Below are positions 46,946 to 60,202 of a stretch of DNA of 64,000 nucleotides, piece after piece. The stretch is from Papio anubis (Eukaryota; Chordata; Mammalia; Primates; Cercopithecidae), in assembly GCF_008728515.1 (NCBI RefSeq), contig NC_044980.1, forward strand, positions 29,032,290 through 29,096,289. The letters are read 5' to 3'. Made by a program: the position numbers and the translations under genes. How positions within the stretch are numbered: the first letter of the stretch is position 1; every line of letters starts with the position of its first letter. The notes beneath the pieces are model-generated. The model worked only from the letters and a program-made list of their open reading frames with translations, had not been told where the DNA came from and made no database searches.

Positions 46946-47323
46946 TTTGAGTCTTCTTTTTGATTTATTCAAGAATTCTGATGATGAGGTAGAAAGGGAG
47001 TGTCAACTAGATTCACAGCAATTGCAGATAGGATATCTAAAGTGTAATTTAAATGGTCAAAGACCATTACTAATCTGTAAAATACAATAGAGATGGTTGT
47101 ACATGAAAAATGCCAATTCAAATTTTGCTAGATTTTGTTTATACTTCCTAATGCATAACTTCAGGAACCTCTATAAAGCTATTGTTGTTCCAAGTATATT
47201 TAGAAGTTCTCATAAACTTCTCTCAAAGGATTAGACATAATTTTGTTCTACCAGGATGAAAACACTAGTTATACAGAGTTCAACCGAACAGCCTGCAGTG
47301 GCAGAGGGGATTGAGGAATTCTC
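46946..47323. other. No recognised feature
   Basis: AT-rich sequence leading into an A24 run. Confidence 0.35.
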
Positions 47324-47347
47324 AAAAAAAAAAAAAAAAAAAAAAAA
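47324..47347. repeat. A24 homopolymer
   Basis: Uninterrupted A run, possibly the tail of a decayed retrocopy, but the sequence to its left (gcctgcagtggcagagggga) is not identifiable. Confidence 0.85.
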
Positions 47348-47464
47348 TGCTCAAGCTGCTGCATGTAGTAATAATAATAATATCAATAAACAGTAATAAT
47401 AGCTACAACAATATAATAGAAATAGCAAGAAGAAGGAGAAGGAAAGAGGGGAGAAGGAAATAGA

Positions 47465-47665
47465 AATGCATCTTCTGTATGAGGCATTCTGCTAAGCCTT
47501 TACATTCATTATCTCTTGCTATTCTATATAATAAACTTATGGCAGGAGAAATATTCACCTCTGTTGTTAATGGATCAAAACTGGAGACTTAGGAACATTT
47601 AGTTATTTGCTTGGGGTCCTACATGTAGTCAATTTCAGACTTGACATTTGAACTGATGCTTATTT
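47465..47665 (+). repeat. MIR SINE relic
   Basis: gaggcattctgctaagcctt, tacattcattatctcttgct, atggatcaaaactggagact, ttatttgcttggggtcctac and atgtagtcaatttcagactt follow the MIR core and 3' section in order, with small deletions. Confidence 0.6.
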
Positions 47666-48186
47666 GCTATCATAACCCACTTATTTTGAACAGTTTTCCT
47701 TATTTTGTATCATGCTCAATGAAGAACTTCCTAAAGTGTAGCTGTTTATTCACGCAGTTTTAATGCCAATATTCATAGAGTTTTAGGGATAATAACTTTT
47801 TATGGCATGAAAACTACTACTGCTCCAACAATTAGTTCTTATCTGAAGCTACTTTTTAAACCATTTTTGTAAGTTCTACAAACTGTTGAGACCTCGTGAC
47901 TCATAACACAGAGAGTCGATGTTTCTCTAATATTCTCTCTTTCATTATCATGCTATTAGAATCATTGATTTAAGTTAGTTTTCTGGGAAGCAGATAGGAA
48001 GATGGAATTATTCATGCAAAAAATATTGAGGGGAAGAGCCTGTGAAGAATGAAGTGGAGAGAGATCATAGAATGCTGAGAGAGGCTTCAACTGGGGATTC
48101 CGTATGACATTTAGGAAATGAGAAAGGGAGGGAAGGAAGAGCTTCAGAGTGCAATTCAGCAGTAAGAAAAACCTACCAGCATGATC

Positions 48187-48202
48187 AAAGATGTCTGTTA
48201 GA
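48187..48202. repeat. Alu target-site duplication, left (degenerate)
   Basis: aaagatgtctgttaga against aaagacatctgataga at 48528-48543: 13 of 16 positions agree. Confidence 0.7.
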
Positions 48203-48527
48203 GGCCAGGTGCTGTGGCTCATGCCTGTAATCCCAGCACTTGGGAATGCCAAGGCAGGTGGATTACTTGAGGCCAGGAGTTCAAGACCAGCTTGGCCAAC
48301 GTGGTGAAACCCTGTCTTTACTAGAAATACGAAAAAAAAAAAAAAAAAAAAAAAAAACTAGGTATGGTGGCACACACCTGTAATTCCAACTACTCAGGAG
48401 GCTGAGGCAGGAGAATCGCTTGAACTCAGGAGGTGGAGGTTGGAGTGAGCTGAAATCTCACCACTGCCCTCCAGCCTGGGTGACAGGATGAGATGCCATC
48501 TTGAAAACAAACAAACAACAACAACAA
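48203..48527 (+). mobile_element. Alu SINE, forward, full length
   Basis: ggccaggtgctgtggctcat, tgcctgtaatcccagcactt, gagttcaagaccagcttggc, an expanded A-rich linker of about 27 A (48331-48357), then the right arm with ctactcaggaggctgaggca and cctccagcctgggtgacagg, and a tail of (AAAC)/(AAC) units. Sequence divergence and the decayed flanking repeats both point to an old copy. Confidence 0.95.
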
Positions 48528-48543
48528 AAAGACATCTGATAGA
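48528..48543. repeat. Alu target-site duplication, right (degenerate)
   Basis: aaagacatctgataga; pairs with 48187-48202. Confidence 0.7.
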
Positions 48544-51499
48544 GAAATTGGCAGGAATGCTGGGCAGGAACGACTGCCTAAAGTTGGTTTAACTACCCAG
48601 TTGTCTGTGAATCTAGGTATGCTTATACATTACTGAGATTAAGCTAATGAGATATGTTGTGAAATGATGTGCTCAATACTTATCCTTACCCTTTAACTTC
48701 CTCCTCCATTTTTACCTTGCACCACATTTACAGTAGCAAGCCATCTTGAGTGATGCTTGGAAGAGTGAATAAAGAGGATAGAAAGAGCCAGAGTCCCTGG
48801 ATAACTTCCAGAAGTGTCATCACACCATTCCAGTTAGAGGCAAAAAAGAAATGTCTAAACTCATTTTTAAATGTTATTACAGGACTCTTTACACACACAG
48901 CTGTATTTCAAATTTAACTGATAAACCTAATCATATTTAGAGATGAACTATAATTTTGCTGAGGCAGCAATGCTTAGGGTAGACCAGAAAAAGAGATTTT
49001 TAAAAGGAAGTTAGTCTGTACAAAAATACTGTGACAGTGCAAACAAGTTTTAACATTGGCCCTGATGTTGCTCTTTTAATGGAAAGAAAAAGAAAGTTAA
49101 ATACTTTGTCAAAATAAAACCAATAGGATTTGCTGACATGATGAAAGAGAAGGAAAATTAATGAAGGGTCTAAGATCTTGAAATTGTTGATTTGGTGACT
49201 GATGATACCATTAAACCAAACAGGAAGCATGGAGATGGATCAGGACTATTGGGAAGAAAATGATGAGTTTCTTTTTTGTCGAATTAGATTGAAATGCTGA
49301 TGAAACATTTAAACTTGGTTGCCCCATGTAAGGGGAAGATTGAATCTGCTCAGCAAGTGAAACAGATTCTTTACGAGCATAATATCTTTTCCTCTAAAAC
49401 TTTCCTAAACCATTAGAGAAAGTTGTGCATATAAAATAAAGTCGTAATGTAGTATTTAGGCTTCCCATTTGTAATGGATGATGGTTTTTGGTTTGTTTTG
49501 TTTTTGTTTTACATTTACCACATATGGAAAATATCTTTGGGTAGTAAAATAACATTTTGTGTATTCCGTACATTTTCTGGTTTATCTATTATAAATCAAG
49601 TGTTAGAGTAAATGCATGACATTCTTTTTTCATGTTATGTCTGTATCCAGAGATGCCTAATGCCTTTACACCTTCTTCTCATCTGCTTACCAATGTTAGA
49701 AATGTAGGAAAAATTTTAGGTAAGGCAAAAATTCTATCTTTTCTCTTATTTATTCTTACTTTTAAAATAATCTATTATAAAACTTTTTAAAAATTAAAAA
49801 TAATTAATTTTCATCAAATACTATGAATGCCTTTGGTTTAAAAGTCAATTTGTATTTTATGTTACAAAAATAGCATTTACTCTTTTTTAATCTTGATTTT
49901 ATATGACAGCTGTGAGATGTGTGATGGTAAATCAGAGTTGTATGATGGTAAATCTCAATATGATTTCAGTTTACATTTATAAATTTAAAATTTTCCACTA
50001 GTTAAAATATGATATTGAGCACCTGTACTCATTATTTAACCTCCTTCATTTTAGTTATAGTTATTGCTGTTTTTTAATCTTTGTAGTTTTCACTGTTGTG
50101 ATTTTTACCCCAGGTGGAATTAAACAGAAGTAGATCCAGCCATATTTTTCGGTGATTGATCTAGGGATTTCCTGACAGCTCAGAACATATTTAGTAATTA
50201 TGCCATTCAGACCTGAATATTGCATTATCTCAAACTGCCTGGAATGAAAACAATTTATCCAACTTGCTGCAAGAAGTTCAACTTCACCATAAAGTGATCA
50301 CTTTTCTTCCTAAATTGCATTATATACTAGTAAAAGTCCAGGGGCTCTTCATCTACAGTCTTTTTCTATTCTGTTCATTTTTATTATCTTTGGCCATTTA
50401 ATAGCTGAAGGAGAAGGTAGACAATGTTTTGGGCCTGCATTGTTTATCTTGCTGTCAGTGCAATAGAAATTTAGATTGTGTAACTTGATACAAAAGTGCA
50501 AGACAAGTTAAACAATAGGATTTCAGAATGTCTTGAACAAAGTTATACCTTTCCTACACAATTAAGTTCTCCAAGATACATTTAATTATGAAGGAAAGGC
50601 TATGAAAAAAAAAATACTACAATCCAAAGAAATTAGTTTCCAATCCTATTCTACTGGATCTTCAATAACCAAATCGACTTTATATATTTCCTTAGATCTT
50701 GGTAAAAGAGGAAACCAAACATTACAAATTGACATTGTTTTTCCATTTTTAATACTTACATGAGGTTAATTTGTGAGGATTTTATTTACATCTCACTGAA
50801 CAAGTAAAAATAAAACAAATTAGGGCTAATAAAATATACACATTAGAGGCACATATTATTCTTTGTACTATAGAAAACATTAAATGTTTAAAAGCAAATT
50901 CAGTTTAAAAAGTTTAAAGAACTTTTGAGAAACTTTATTTTAGTGCTTATCTAGGAATCTAAATAATGTAAATTTTTATGTAGGTGAATAAGATTAAGAC
51001 ATAACAAATTTAATATGTTGATACATTTTAATTTACCCAATTGCCTTAGATTATAAAAATTAAAGAGATTTCCATAATGTGTTTATATTGTAATGAATTA
51101 ATAGTTCATTAAAAGTTTCCTCTTTAAATTGTCAATAGAAACTTAGTAGCTTTTATTTTTTACATATATTATATATTCTCAAGCTGCCATTTCTATTATC
51201 AAATTTGTTTGTGCTTGGGAGTATAATATATGATATAAATAAGAGCTTTACTTAAGTTTAAATTAATATGATTAACTCTATAAAAATATATTGACTAGTA
51301 TCCGTTAAAACAAGATATAAATCTGAAATGTGATACATATTTCATGAATAATATAAGCATAAAAACAGACATTGCATAATAATATATAATGTTTAATAAA
51401 TCTTTTTGACTTCATGAATTTCAAATTTTTAAATATTTCTTGTATCTTCTCCTTCAATCATGACTTATCTACAGCACATTTTTATATTCATAATGCCAA
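48544..51499. other. Long stretch without recognised gene
   Basis: AT-rich, stops in all frames. A small direct repeat (t/gtgatggtaaatc) lies at 49920-49932 and 49941-49954. The minus frame 49000-49230 has no domain. No repeat family could be named. Confidence 0.4.
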
Positions 51500-51680
51500 G
51501 GCACACAGATATCCCCTAGAGGCTGCAAAAGGAAAGGAAGTGGATTCTCTACTATAGCCTCCAGAAAGAAATACCAACTTGCTGATACTTTAAGTTTTGT
51601 CCAGTGAGATCCATGTTAGACTTCTGACTCCCAGAATTGTAGGTTAATAAATATATGTTGTTCTAAGCACATTTTACAGT
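51500..51680 (+). mobile_element. MLT1-like LTR 3' end
   Basis: cccctagaggctgcaaaagg, cttgctgatactttaagttt, gtccagtgagatccatgtta, gacttctgactcccagaatt and gttaataaatatatgttgtt reproduce the terminal order of MLT1-type LTRs, including the AATAAA signal. The 5' part is missing or unrecognisable. Confidence 0.65.
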
Positions 51681-52124
51681 ACATTACATTAGTTATATAG
51701 GATAAAATGGAGACAGTCACTGAAGGATAAAATAGGAGAAAATTTCAGGCAGAGGAATGAAGATATAAAGGGCCTCAATATATAAAAAGACTTGAACTGG
51801 ATCAAATGTTTTCCAAATCTACAACTATTTTAAAATATAAAATTTACTTTTAAAATTTCCAATGACAAAACAAGTTTTTGTGAATCTTTTAGGGTTTTTA
51901 CTATGAAGACTCCCTGATACTTTATTCTCTTTTAAGGGTTCATTTATGTATTTACTCATTTATTCAAGAATGTAGGTATTCTACAAATAAAGACATAGAT
52001 ATCACAAATTTGACTGATAAATGTTTCTTGTGTATCCTCTGCTAGACAATATTTTCAAAAACAGGTATTTCTAACCTTACCTTTAAGGTACATGCATTGG
52101 TGACTTCTCTATTTCTTTTTTTCT
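51681..52124. other. No recognised feature
   Basis: AT-rich sequence preceding the L1 3' end. Confidence 0.35.
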
Positions 52125-54196
52125 TTGTGATGATTTTTTTATTATTATTATTGCACTTTAAGTTCTGGAATATATGTGCAGAACGTGCAGGTTTGTTACA
52201 TAGGTTTACACGTGCCATAGTGGTTTGCTGCACACATCAACTCATCATCTACATTAGGTATTTCTCTTAATGCTATCCCTCCCCTACCCCCGCATCCCCT
52301 GACAGGTGCCAGTGTGTGATGTTCCCCTCCCTGTGCCCATGTGTTCTCATTGTTCAACTCCCACTTTTGAGTGAGAACATGCAGTGTTTGGTTTTCTGTT
52401 CCTGTGTTAGCTTGCTGAGAATGATGGTTTCCAGCTTCATCCATGTCCCTGAAAAAAACATGAACTCATCCATTTTTTGACTGCATAGTATTCCATGGTA
52501 TATATGTGACACATTTTCTTTATCCCATTTTATCATTGATGGGCATTTGGATTGGTTCCAAGTCTTTGCTATTGTGAACAGTGCTGCAATGAACATATGT
52601 GTGCATGTGTCTTTATAGTACAATGATTTATAATTCTTTGAGTATATACCCAGTAATGGGATTGCTGGGTCAAATGGAATTTCTGGTTCTAGATCCTTGA
52701 GGAATTGCCACACTGTCTTCCATAATGGTTGAACGAGTTTACACTCCCACCAACAGTGTAAAAGTGTTCCAGTTTTTCCACATCCTCTCCAGCATCTGTT
52801 GTTTCTGACATTTTAATGATTGCCATTCTAACTGGTGTGAGATGGTATCTCATTGTGGTTTTTATTTGCGATTTCTCTAATGACCAGTGATGATGAGCTT
52901 TTTTCCATATGTTTCTTGACCACATAAACATCTTCTTCTGAGAAGTCTCTGTTCATATCCTTCACCCACTTTTTTATTTTTTTTTCAATTTGTTTCAGTT
53001 CCTTGTAGATTCTGAATATTAGCCCTTCTCAGATGGATAGATTGCAAACATTTTCTCCCATTATTAAGGTTGCCTGTTCACTCTGATGATAGTTTCTTTT
53101 GCTGTGCAGAAGCTCTTTAGTTTAATTAGATCCTGTCGGTCAGTTTTGGCTTTTGTGGCCATTGCTTTTGGTGTTTTAGGTTTACGTCTTTAATCCATCT
53201 TGAGTTAATTTTTGTATAAGGTGTAAGAAAAGGGTCCAGTTACAGTTTTCTGCATATGGTTACCCAGTTTTCCAAACATTAATTAAATAAGGAATCGTTT
53301 TCCCTGTGCTTCTTATTGTCAGGTTTGTCAAATATCAGATGGTTGTTGATGTGTGGCATTATTTCTGAGGCCTCTGTTTTGTTCCACTGGTCTATATTTT
53401 TGTTTTGGTACCAGTACCATGCTGTTTTAGTTACTATAGCCTTGTAGTATAGTTTGAAGTCAGGTATGGTGATACCTCCAGCTTTGTTTATTGTTTGTTT
53501 GTTTGTTTTTGTTTTTTTGTCTAAGATTGTCTTGGCTATGTGGGCTCTTTTTTGGTTCCATATTAAATTTAAAGTAGTTCTTTTCTAATTCTGTGAAGAA
53601 AGTCAATGGTAGCTTGACAGTGATAGTATTGAATCTATAAATTACTTTGGGCAATATGGCCAGTTTCACAATGGTAATTCTTCCTATCCATGAACATGGA
53701 ATGTTTTTCCATTTATTTGTATCCTCTCTTATTTCCTTGAGCAGTGGTTTGGAGTTCTCCTTGAAGAGGTCCTTCACATCCCTTGTAAGTTGTATTCCTA
53801 GGTATTTTATTCTCTTCGTAGCAATTGTGAATGGGAGTTAACACATGATTGGGCTCTCTGTTTGGCTATTATTGTTGTATAGGAATGTTTGTGATTTTTG
53901 CACAATGATTTTGTATCCTGAGATTCTGCTAAAGTTGCTTATCAGCTTAAGGAGATTTTCGGCTGAGACAATGCGGTTTTCTAAATATACAATCATGTCA
54001 TTTGCAAACAGAGACAATTTGACTTCCTCTCTTCCTATTTTAATACAACTTATTTCTTTTTCTTGCCTGATTGCCCTGGTCAGAACTTCCAATACTATGT
54101 TGAATAGGAGCGGTAAGAGACGGCATCCTTGTCTTGTACTGGTTTTCAAAAGTAATGCTTTCAGCTTTTGCCCATTCCGTATGATACTGGCTGCAG
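52125..54196 (-). mobile_element. L1PA-type LINE-1, 3' segment (antisense arm of a 5'-inverted copy)
   Basis: The T-rich tail and 3' UTR are at the left (tgcactttaagttctggaat). Antisense ORF2 then continues to about 54196, where the text matches the codons just after reverse-transcriptase motif A (the frame 53838-54149 begins TSTRQGCRLLPLLF, motif B, and includes LFANDMIVYLEN, where the FADD pair has become FAND). Frames are interrupted in several places. Joined at 54197 to the inverted arm. Confidence 0.92.
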
Positions 54197-55163
54197 AAGA
54201 AAGCGGGAAAGATCTAAAATCAACACTCTAACATCACAATTAAACTAGAGAAGCAAGAGCAAAAAAATTCAAAAGCTAGCAGAAGACAAGAAATAACAGA
54301 TCAGAGCAGAACTGAAGGAGATAAAAGATGTGAAAAATGCTTCAAAACATCAATGAATCCAGGAGCCGGTTTTTTGAAAAGATTAACAAAATAGAAAGGC
54401 CGCTAGCCTGACTAATAAAGAAGAAAAGTGAGAAGAATCAAATAGACACAATAAAAAATGATAAAGGGGATATCACCACTGATCCCACAGAAATATAAGC
54501 TACCATCAGAGAATACTACAAGCACTTCTATGCAAATAAACTAGAAAATCTAGAAGAAATGGATAAATTCGTGGACACATATACCCTCCCAATACCAAAC
54601 CAGGAAGAAGTTAAATCCTGGAATAGACCAATGACAAGTTCTGAAATTGAGGCAGCAATTAATGGCCTACCAACCAAAAATGCCCAGAACCAGAGAGAAT
54701 CACAACCGAATTCTACCAGAGGAACAAAGAGGAGCTGGTACCGTTCCTTCTGAAACTATTCCAGTCATTTTATGAGGCCAGCATCATCCTGATACTAAAA
54801 TCTAGCAGAGAAACAACAAAAAAATGGAAATTTCAGGCCAATATCCCTGATGAACATGGATGCAAAAGTCCTCAATAAAATACTGTCAAACTGAATCCAG
54901 CAGCACATCAAAAAGCTTATCCACCACTGATCAAGTCAGCTTCATCACCGGGATGCAAGGCTGGTTCATCATATGCAAATCAGTAAGCATAATCCATCAC
55001 ATAAGCATAACCAATGATAAAAACCACATGATTATCTCAATAGATGCAGAAAAGGCCTTCAGTAACATTCATCACCCCTTCATGCTAAAATCTCTCAATA
55101 AATCAGGTATTGATGGAATGTATCTCAAAATAATAAGAGCTATTTATGACAAACCCACAGTAA
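54197..55163 (+). mobile_element. L1PA-type LINE-1, 5' segment (inverted arm)
   Basis: Sense ORF2 from gcagaagaaagcgggaaaga through aagttaaatcctggaataga and gggatgcaaggctggttcat to ctatttatgacaaacccaca (AIYDKPT). It ends in ORF2 coordinates almost exactly where the antisense arm starts, so the pair represents one 3-kb copy with a twin-priming inversion and little or no internal loss. Frames 54559-54753 and 54860-55168 are surviving pieces; stops elsewhere. Includes ISIDAEKAFSN (motif A). Confidence 0.92.
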
Positions 55164-56484
55164 CTTAGCTTTGATTCATAAAGTGGCAATTCCAAATATC
55201 TCTTTTAAAGTTTAGAATAAAGATGTCTTCCATGATGTGTCTGTGTAACCTAAATGTTACATCCCTGGGATAAATGACTTTACTACTTCGATTAGTTCCA
55301 AGATAATTGACAGTGGTGTTAATTGTCACAGTCATGCACAAATAAGTTTACACTTCATTTCTGGGACATTGAGAGATGGAAAAGAAAAGACTAAGGCCTT
55401 GGAATGTCATGAGATGGAAAGATAAACAGTAGTTTATAAAGGCCCTCCATCTCAAGATCACGGAATCATTGTTACATGACAAATGACCTAAAGTTTGGTT
55501 TTATATGGCAAGGATTTTCAAGAACATCTCAAAACAGATATCTTGAGGTAACTCAGAAGCCTTTTAACATTGAGAAGCTGTGAAGAGGAATTGAAGGCAG
55601 TGGAGGATACTGAAGTGTTATATAATATTGGGATGAAAAGTTGAGAGTATGCTATCAGAAGATACAACATAAAAAGCTGAAACTGGAATATGGGATGGAA
55701 ACATAGCACATAAGACTGATCTTTTACATTTTATACAGTGCAATAATAATGCCTAATTTCAAAATTATGTGAATGTATGACTTTCATTTACAAATTATTT
55801 TTAAAATTTTACTTTTAAGTATATTTACATTTCTAGCTATTTTTATCTCTTGAAACTGAAACTTCAGAGGAAGGATATCATCAATATTGTCCAAAAGAAA
55901 ATATACGAAAATATAATATTCTTCGTGTTTGATATATGTAAAGTTGATTTAAAATAACTGGTGTGGCTATTTGTACACATATACTAACATATATTGATTG
56001 GACGGCATCGTCTTTAAAATAATTTCCTGACAACACCATTTTTCTATGTGACGGCAGAGATCATTTATGGCTTTTTCCTTTTTCTCTACTTTTACTTGGT
56101 GTCACACTTTGTTCTTGCTTCCCATTTCTTGTCCTTACATTGCATGAATTGGTTTCTGTTTATTCTTATATTCTCACTGATATATCAATAATGATATGGT
56201 CTTACCAAATAAACTTGACATAGACACAAAACAAAACAAAATATAACCAGCTGTTGTCATCACGTCTCTCTGCTGTGCACTTTTTAAGCTGAACTGCCTA
56301 GAAAAATTACTTGTAAACTTCCCCAACTGCTTTACAGTAAAACAAGAATTATCCTTATATAATAGAGAGAGAGCAAAGTTTCACACAGCACAAAATGTTG
56401 TTAGAGTCCGTACCAAAACAGTGAATAATTAAGGTGCATATCTAATGTACATTGTAAAATATATTTATACTATCAGTATCTTCA
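55164..56484. other. No recognised feature
   Basis: AT-rich; the minus frame 55518-55709 has no domain. Confidence 0.4.
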
Positions 56485-56865
56485 TGTATCAATCTGTTTT
56501 TACACTGCTGATAAAGACATACCTGACACTAGGTTATGTATAAAGAAAAAAAAGTCTAATGGACTCACAATTCTATGTGGCTGGGGATGCCTCACCCTCA
56601 TGGTGGAAAGTGAAACTCACATTTTACATGGTGGCAAACAAGAGAATGAGAACCAAGCGAAAGGGGTTTCCCCTTAAAAAATAAAAAATAACAAAAATAA
56701 AAAAAAATCTGTCTTGTGAGACTTATTTACTACCAGGAGAACAGTATGGGGAAAACTGCCCCCAAGACTAAGTTATCTTTACTGGATTCCTCTCACAATA
56801 TGTGGGGATTATGGGAGCTACTATTCAAGATGAAATTTGGATAAAGACACAGCCAAACCATATCA
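56485..56865 (-). mobile_element. THE1-type (ERVL-MaLR) solo LTR, reverse
   Basis: Begins tgtatcaatctgtttttaca, then gctgataaagacatacctga, ctcaccctcatggtggaaag, caaacaagagaatgagaacc, cttgtgagacttatttacta and ends gccaaaccatatca, the complement of the THE1 opening tgatatggtttggc. 381 bp. Flanking pentamers cttca (56480-56484) and ctcca (56866-56870) fit a 5-bp target duplication with one change. An A-rich insertion lies near 56675-56710. No internal region, so a solo LTR. Confidence 0.88.
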
Positions 56866-58869
56866 CTCCATAACATCAGGAATACAGAATCAATTCAATT
56901 GAAATTAAATATGCCTAGTTTTCTATTTGTTTTTCAGAAGACTGTTAAAACCCAGATCTACTGAAGGGTTCTTGGAGGCAGTTAATGGCAAGTGAAGAAA
57001 AGCTCCCCTGACTGTAATTCAGTGTCACTAGTTTGTCTAATCTGGCAGTTGGACTCGGGAGCATGGTGTTTCACAGCAGGTGGGATTTCGAATGCTCAGT
57101 CAGCTAGTGACGGTGGGTAGAGCAGCAAAAGCAGCCCCTTGGAGGTATATTTAATGTGACACAAGATGTGGTTGCGAGACCTGTAATCATTGCAGATGAA
57201 GGATATAAAAGTCAATTCATAGAGTGAAACCAAAATGAGTCGGAATAATGGGCTGAAGCAGTCACATTGAAATGTATTTTCACTTTTCCAATTTTGTTTG
57301 TGTTTCTGAAATTATAATCCTACTCTCTCTATTACACATGTACTTTTATCTACCACTTTTCTTCCAAGGAGTTTAGAATGCCGTGTCATCAATCATCAAA
57401 ATAGACTTAGACGACACAAAAAGTTATTGCTATTCCTCTTTTTCAGATTAAAAAAAGAAAATTGAAGGGGCAGCTGAATACTTTTTTCCCCTAGATAACT
57501 CTAAGAAGTCACTGGCAAAATCAAGAGGGATTTCAAGGTCTTTTGTGACCCATATCCACAAGTATAAGGTGAAAGTGTGAGATAATAACACAAACAGAAT
57601 TCAAATAAGCTGTCAATGAAGTTCGAATTTCTCTTGCTCTTCTGCTGGGAATAAACAAAAAACAGATTTTGTTTATCAACATGTGTTCATTTTGTGTTTA
57701 TATGAATAATGTTCTTAAAATAGAAGGTACTATAAATAAGTATATATGTTCATATATATACCTACATGTTTTTGCCATAATTATAGTTTTAACTGTTTTT
57801 TTCCTCAAATATGCTGTTTTCCTCCACATATTTCCATTCTAAATCCTTTTTTGAATATTTGCTATACTATGTTCACAATTCAGTTGTAAAATTCTGTTAT
57901 ATCTCATATTCTATTTTACAGATTATAAAATTACAGGACAATTTTACAATATTTGGAAATATACAAAGGTTCAGTATGTGAATCTACAGATACCACTGCC
58001 TTTGAAATGAAGTGACACTTTTTCCTATTTATATATGTATTTTCTCACAAAATGAAATTATTGGACTTCAGGATTCAGAGGAAAGGTATAAAGCTCTCAT
58101 GAGTGTTACTGTCAGGTTTATTAAGAAAAGTGCTTCTTATTGCAAATTATAAACTACCTTTTCTCTTGAAGACATGAGAAAACTGGCATTATAAGGCAAA
58201 CAACTAATCCTAAATCTGAAGAGAGACAGGCATTCGCTGGGAGAAAAAAGATTTCGTCATTTGCTTTCTTCAGGCAAATGCTGGAGAACTCCATATAAGC
58301 AGTAAAATGATTCACCTAGAAGTGTTTAACAAATTGCCATAGGCCAAGTGTGGAATAGTGAACCAATGTGAAGACCGTCTTTTCTGCAGACATATGGGAA
58401 TTATATGTCTGCAGAAGCCAGGATCTTCACGCTGGTACACTATTCAACACTTGTTACATTATTACACTGTAAAGTTTTTTGCAGGTTTTCCCAGTATGAA
58501 TACCACCAGGTGCTCGCAGATTAGACAAGGAGCCATTCATTAGCCAGAAAGAAAACAATTTTGTTTAAACTTGTATATCTTGAAAGATGATGTGCTTAAG
58601 AAATGAAATGAATGAAGATGAAATATTTTAATTTTACTTCTAGTTTCTCTAAAATATTTTTTTCATACAAAGTTGTAGAAATTTAGCATGTTCATAACAT
58701 ATGAAAAATTGAAAGTTTTGACTGTAATGACACAAAGAAGAGGATGGAATTATTGGGAATATTATGTTACAAGTCTATTATTCTCTAAATAAAGCCATAT
58801 AATATTATTTAAGGGTAGATTCAGATTATTTCAAAATATGAGTTGAAAACTCAAGACAATCATTTAAAG
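56866..58869. other. No gene recognised
   Basis: Mostly unique-looking AT-rich sequence, slightly more balanced at 57000-57200. The frame 58358-58543 (plus) has no domain. No repeat family named. Confidence 0.4.
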
Positions 58870-59250
58870 AATTTTATTAAAAAATATGGATATATTGTCC
58901 TAGTTAAAGAGGGTAAGGGCATGATGGTCAGTTTTTAAGAAGCCATAATAATCTTAATTATGTATGTCATGTACACTAACACACCAAAACATATGAGGTA
59001 AAAATAAACAGATCTGAAGAGGGAAATATCCACAATTATAATTGGAAACTTTAACACTACTGTCCCAGAAATTGATAGGCCCATTAGGCAGAATATCAAT
59101 ACAGATATAGATAACCTGAAAAACACTCTCAGCCAACTTGACATGATTGACATTTGCAGAACATTTTACCCAACAACAACTGCATATACATTCTTCTTCT
59201 GTGCACATGTAGCATTTATAAAGAAACATAATCTTATGGCTGCAACAAGC
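58870..59250 (+). mobile_element. Old L1M ORF2 endonuclease-domain fragment
   Basis: atatccacaattataattgg, aaactttaacactactgtcc, cagccaacttgacatgattg, acatttgcagaacattttac and cttcttctgtgcacatgtag follow the ORF2 endonuclease region (the segment around the conserved GDFN-type motif). Stops abound; the minus frames here are shadows. Confidence 0.65.
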
Positions 59251-59254
59251 TTAA

Positions 59255-59559
59255 AATAATGCAAATCATATAGTGCATATTTTTAAAAGATAATATAATT
59301 AAACCTTGTTGACTCAAGTGACAGACCAAAGCAGGAGTCTTAATCAAAGGAGGTTACTATGCCAAGCTTAAGGATGTGCACCCAGGAATAACATGAGCTT
59401 TCCGGATATGTGTCTTCAAGCTCAGCATAATAAATTTCATTTGGTGTAGATACCTGCCATGGTTTCCTATTTGGATTGACATTGTTGTCATCCCAGATGA
59501 GACCCCTGAGTGGCGTCTAGCTTTCCTGAAACACAGTAAATCTCTGCTCAATGCTTAGT
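59255..59559 (+). mobile_element. Candidate ERV sequence interrupted by L1 (left piece)
   Basis: GC-richer text (gagacccctgagtggcgtct, catggtttcctatttggatt) continues logically at 60223 once the L1 is removed. It resembles LTR or leader sequence and precedes env-like debris, but no family or LTR ends could be set. Confidence 0.3.
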
Positions 59560-59579
59560 ACCAACTGAGAGAGTTTCTT
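59560..59579. repeat. Target-site duplication, left copy
   Basis: accaactgagagagtttctt; 19 of 20 positions agree with 60203-60222. Confidence 0.9.
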
Positions 59580-60202
59580 TTTATTTATTTGTTTATTTAT
59601 TTATTATACTTTAAGTTCTGGAGTACATGTGCACAACGTGCAGGGTTGTTACATATGTATACATGTGTCATGTTGGTATGCTGCACCCATTAACTCGTCA
59701 TTTACATTAGTTATATCTTATAATGTTATCCCTCTCCCCTCCACATATCCCACAACAGGCCCCGGTATGTGATGTTCCCCTTCCTGTGTCCAAGTGTCCA
59801 AGAATTGAACATTGTTCAATTCCCACCTATGAGTGAGAACATGCGGTATTTGGTTTTCTGTTCTTGCGATAGTTTGCTGAGAATGATGGTTTCCAGCTGC
59901 ATCAATGTCCCTACAAAGGACATGAACTCATCCTTTTTTATGGCTGCATAGTATTCCATGGTGTATATGTGCCACATGGACAGGAATGCCCTCTCTCACC
60001 ACTCCTATTCAAAGTAGTGTTGGAATTTTTGGCCAGGGCAATCAGGCAGGAGAAAGAAATAAAGGATATTCAATTAGGAAAAGAGGAAGTCAAATTGTCC
60101 CTGTTTGCAGCTGACATGATGGTATATTTAGAAAACCCCATTGTTTCAGCCCAAAATATCCTTAAGCTGATAAGCAACTTCAGCAAAGTCTCAGGATACA
60201 AA
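59580..60202 (-). mobile_element. L1PA-type insertion with 5' inversion
   Basis: 59580-59976 is antisense: a (TTTA)-modified tail, the 3' UTR (ttatactttaagttctggag) and the ORF2 end. At 59977 the strand flips and reverse-transcriptase text runs forward to 60202; the frame 59969-60211 holds QECPLSPLLF and KLSLFAADMMVYLENP, so the FADD pair is FAAD. Segments between the arms are missing from the copy. Flanked by 20-bp duplications. Inserted direction is minus. Confidence 0.93.

Noticed and set aside
54559..55168. Two plus-strand frames resembling a retroelement protein
   Set aside because: They are fragments of L1 ORF2 in the inverted arm and are already covered by that element.
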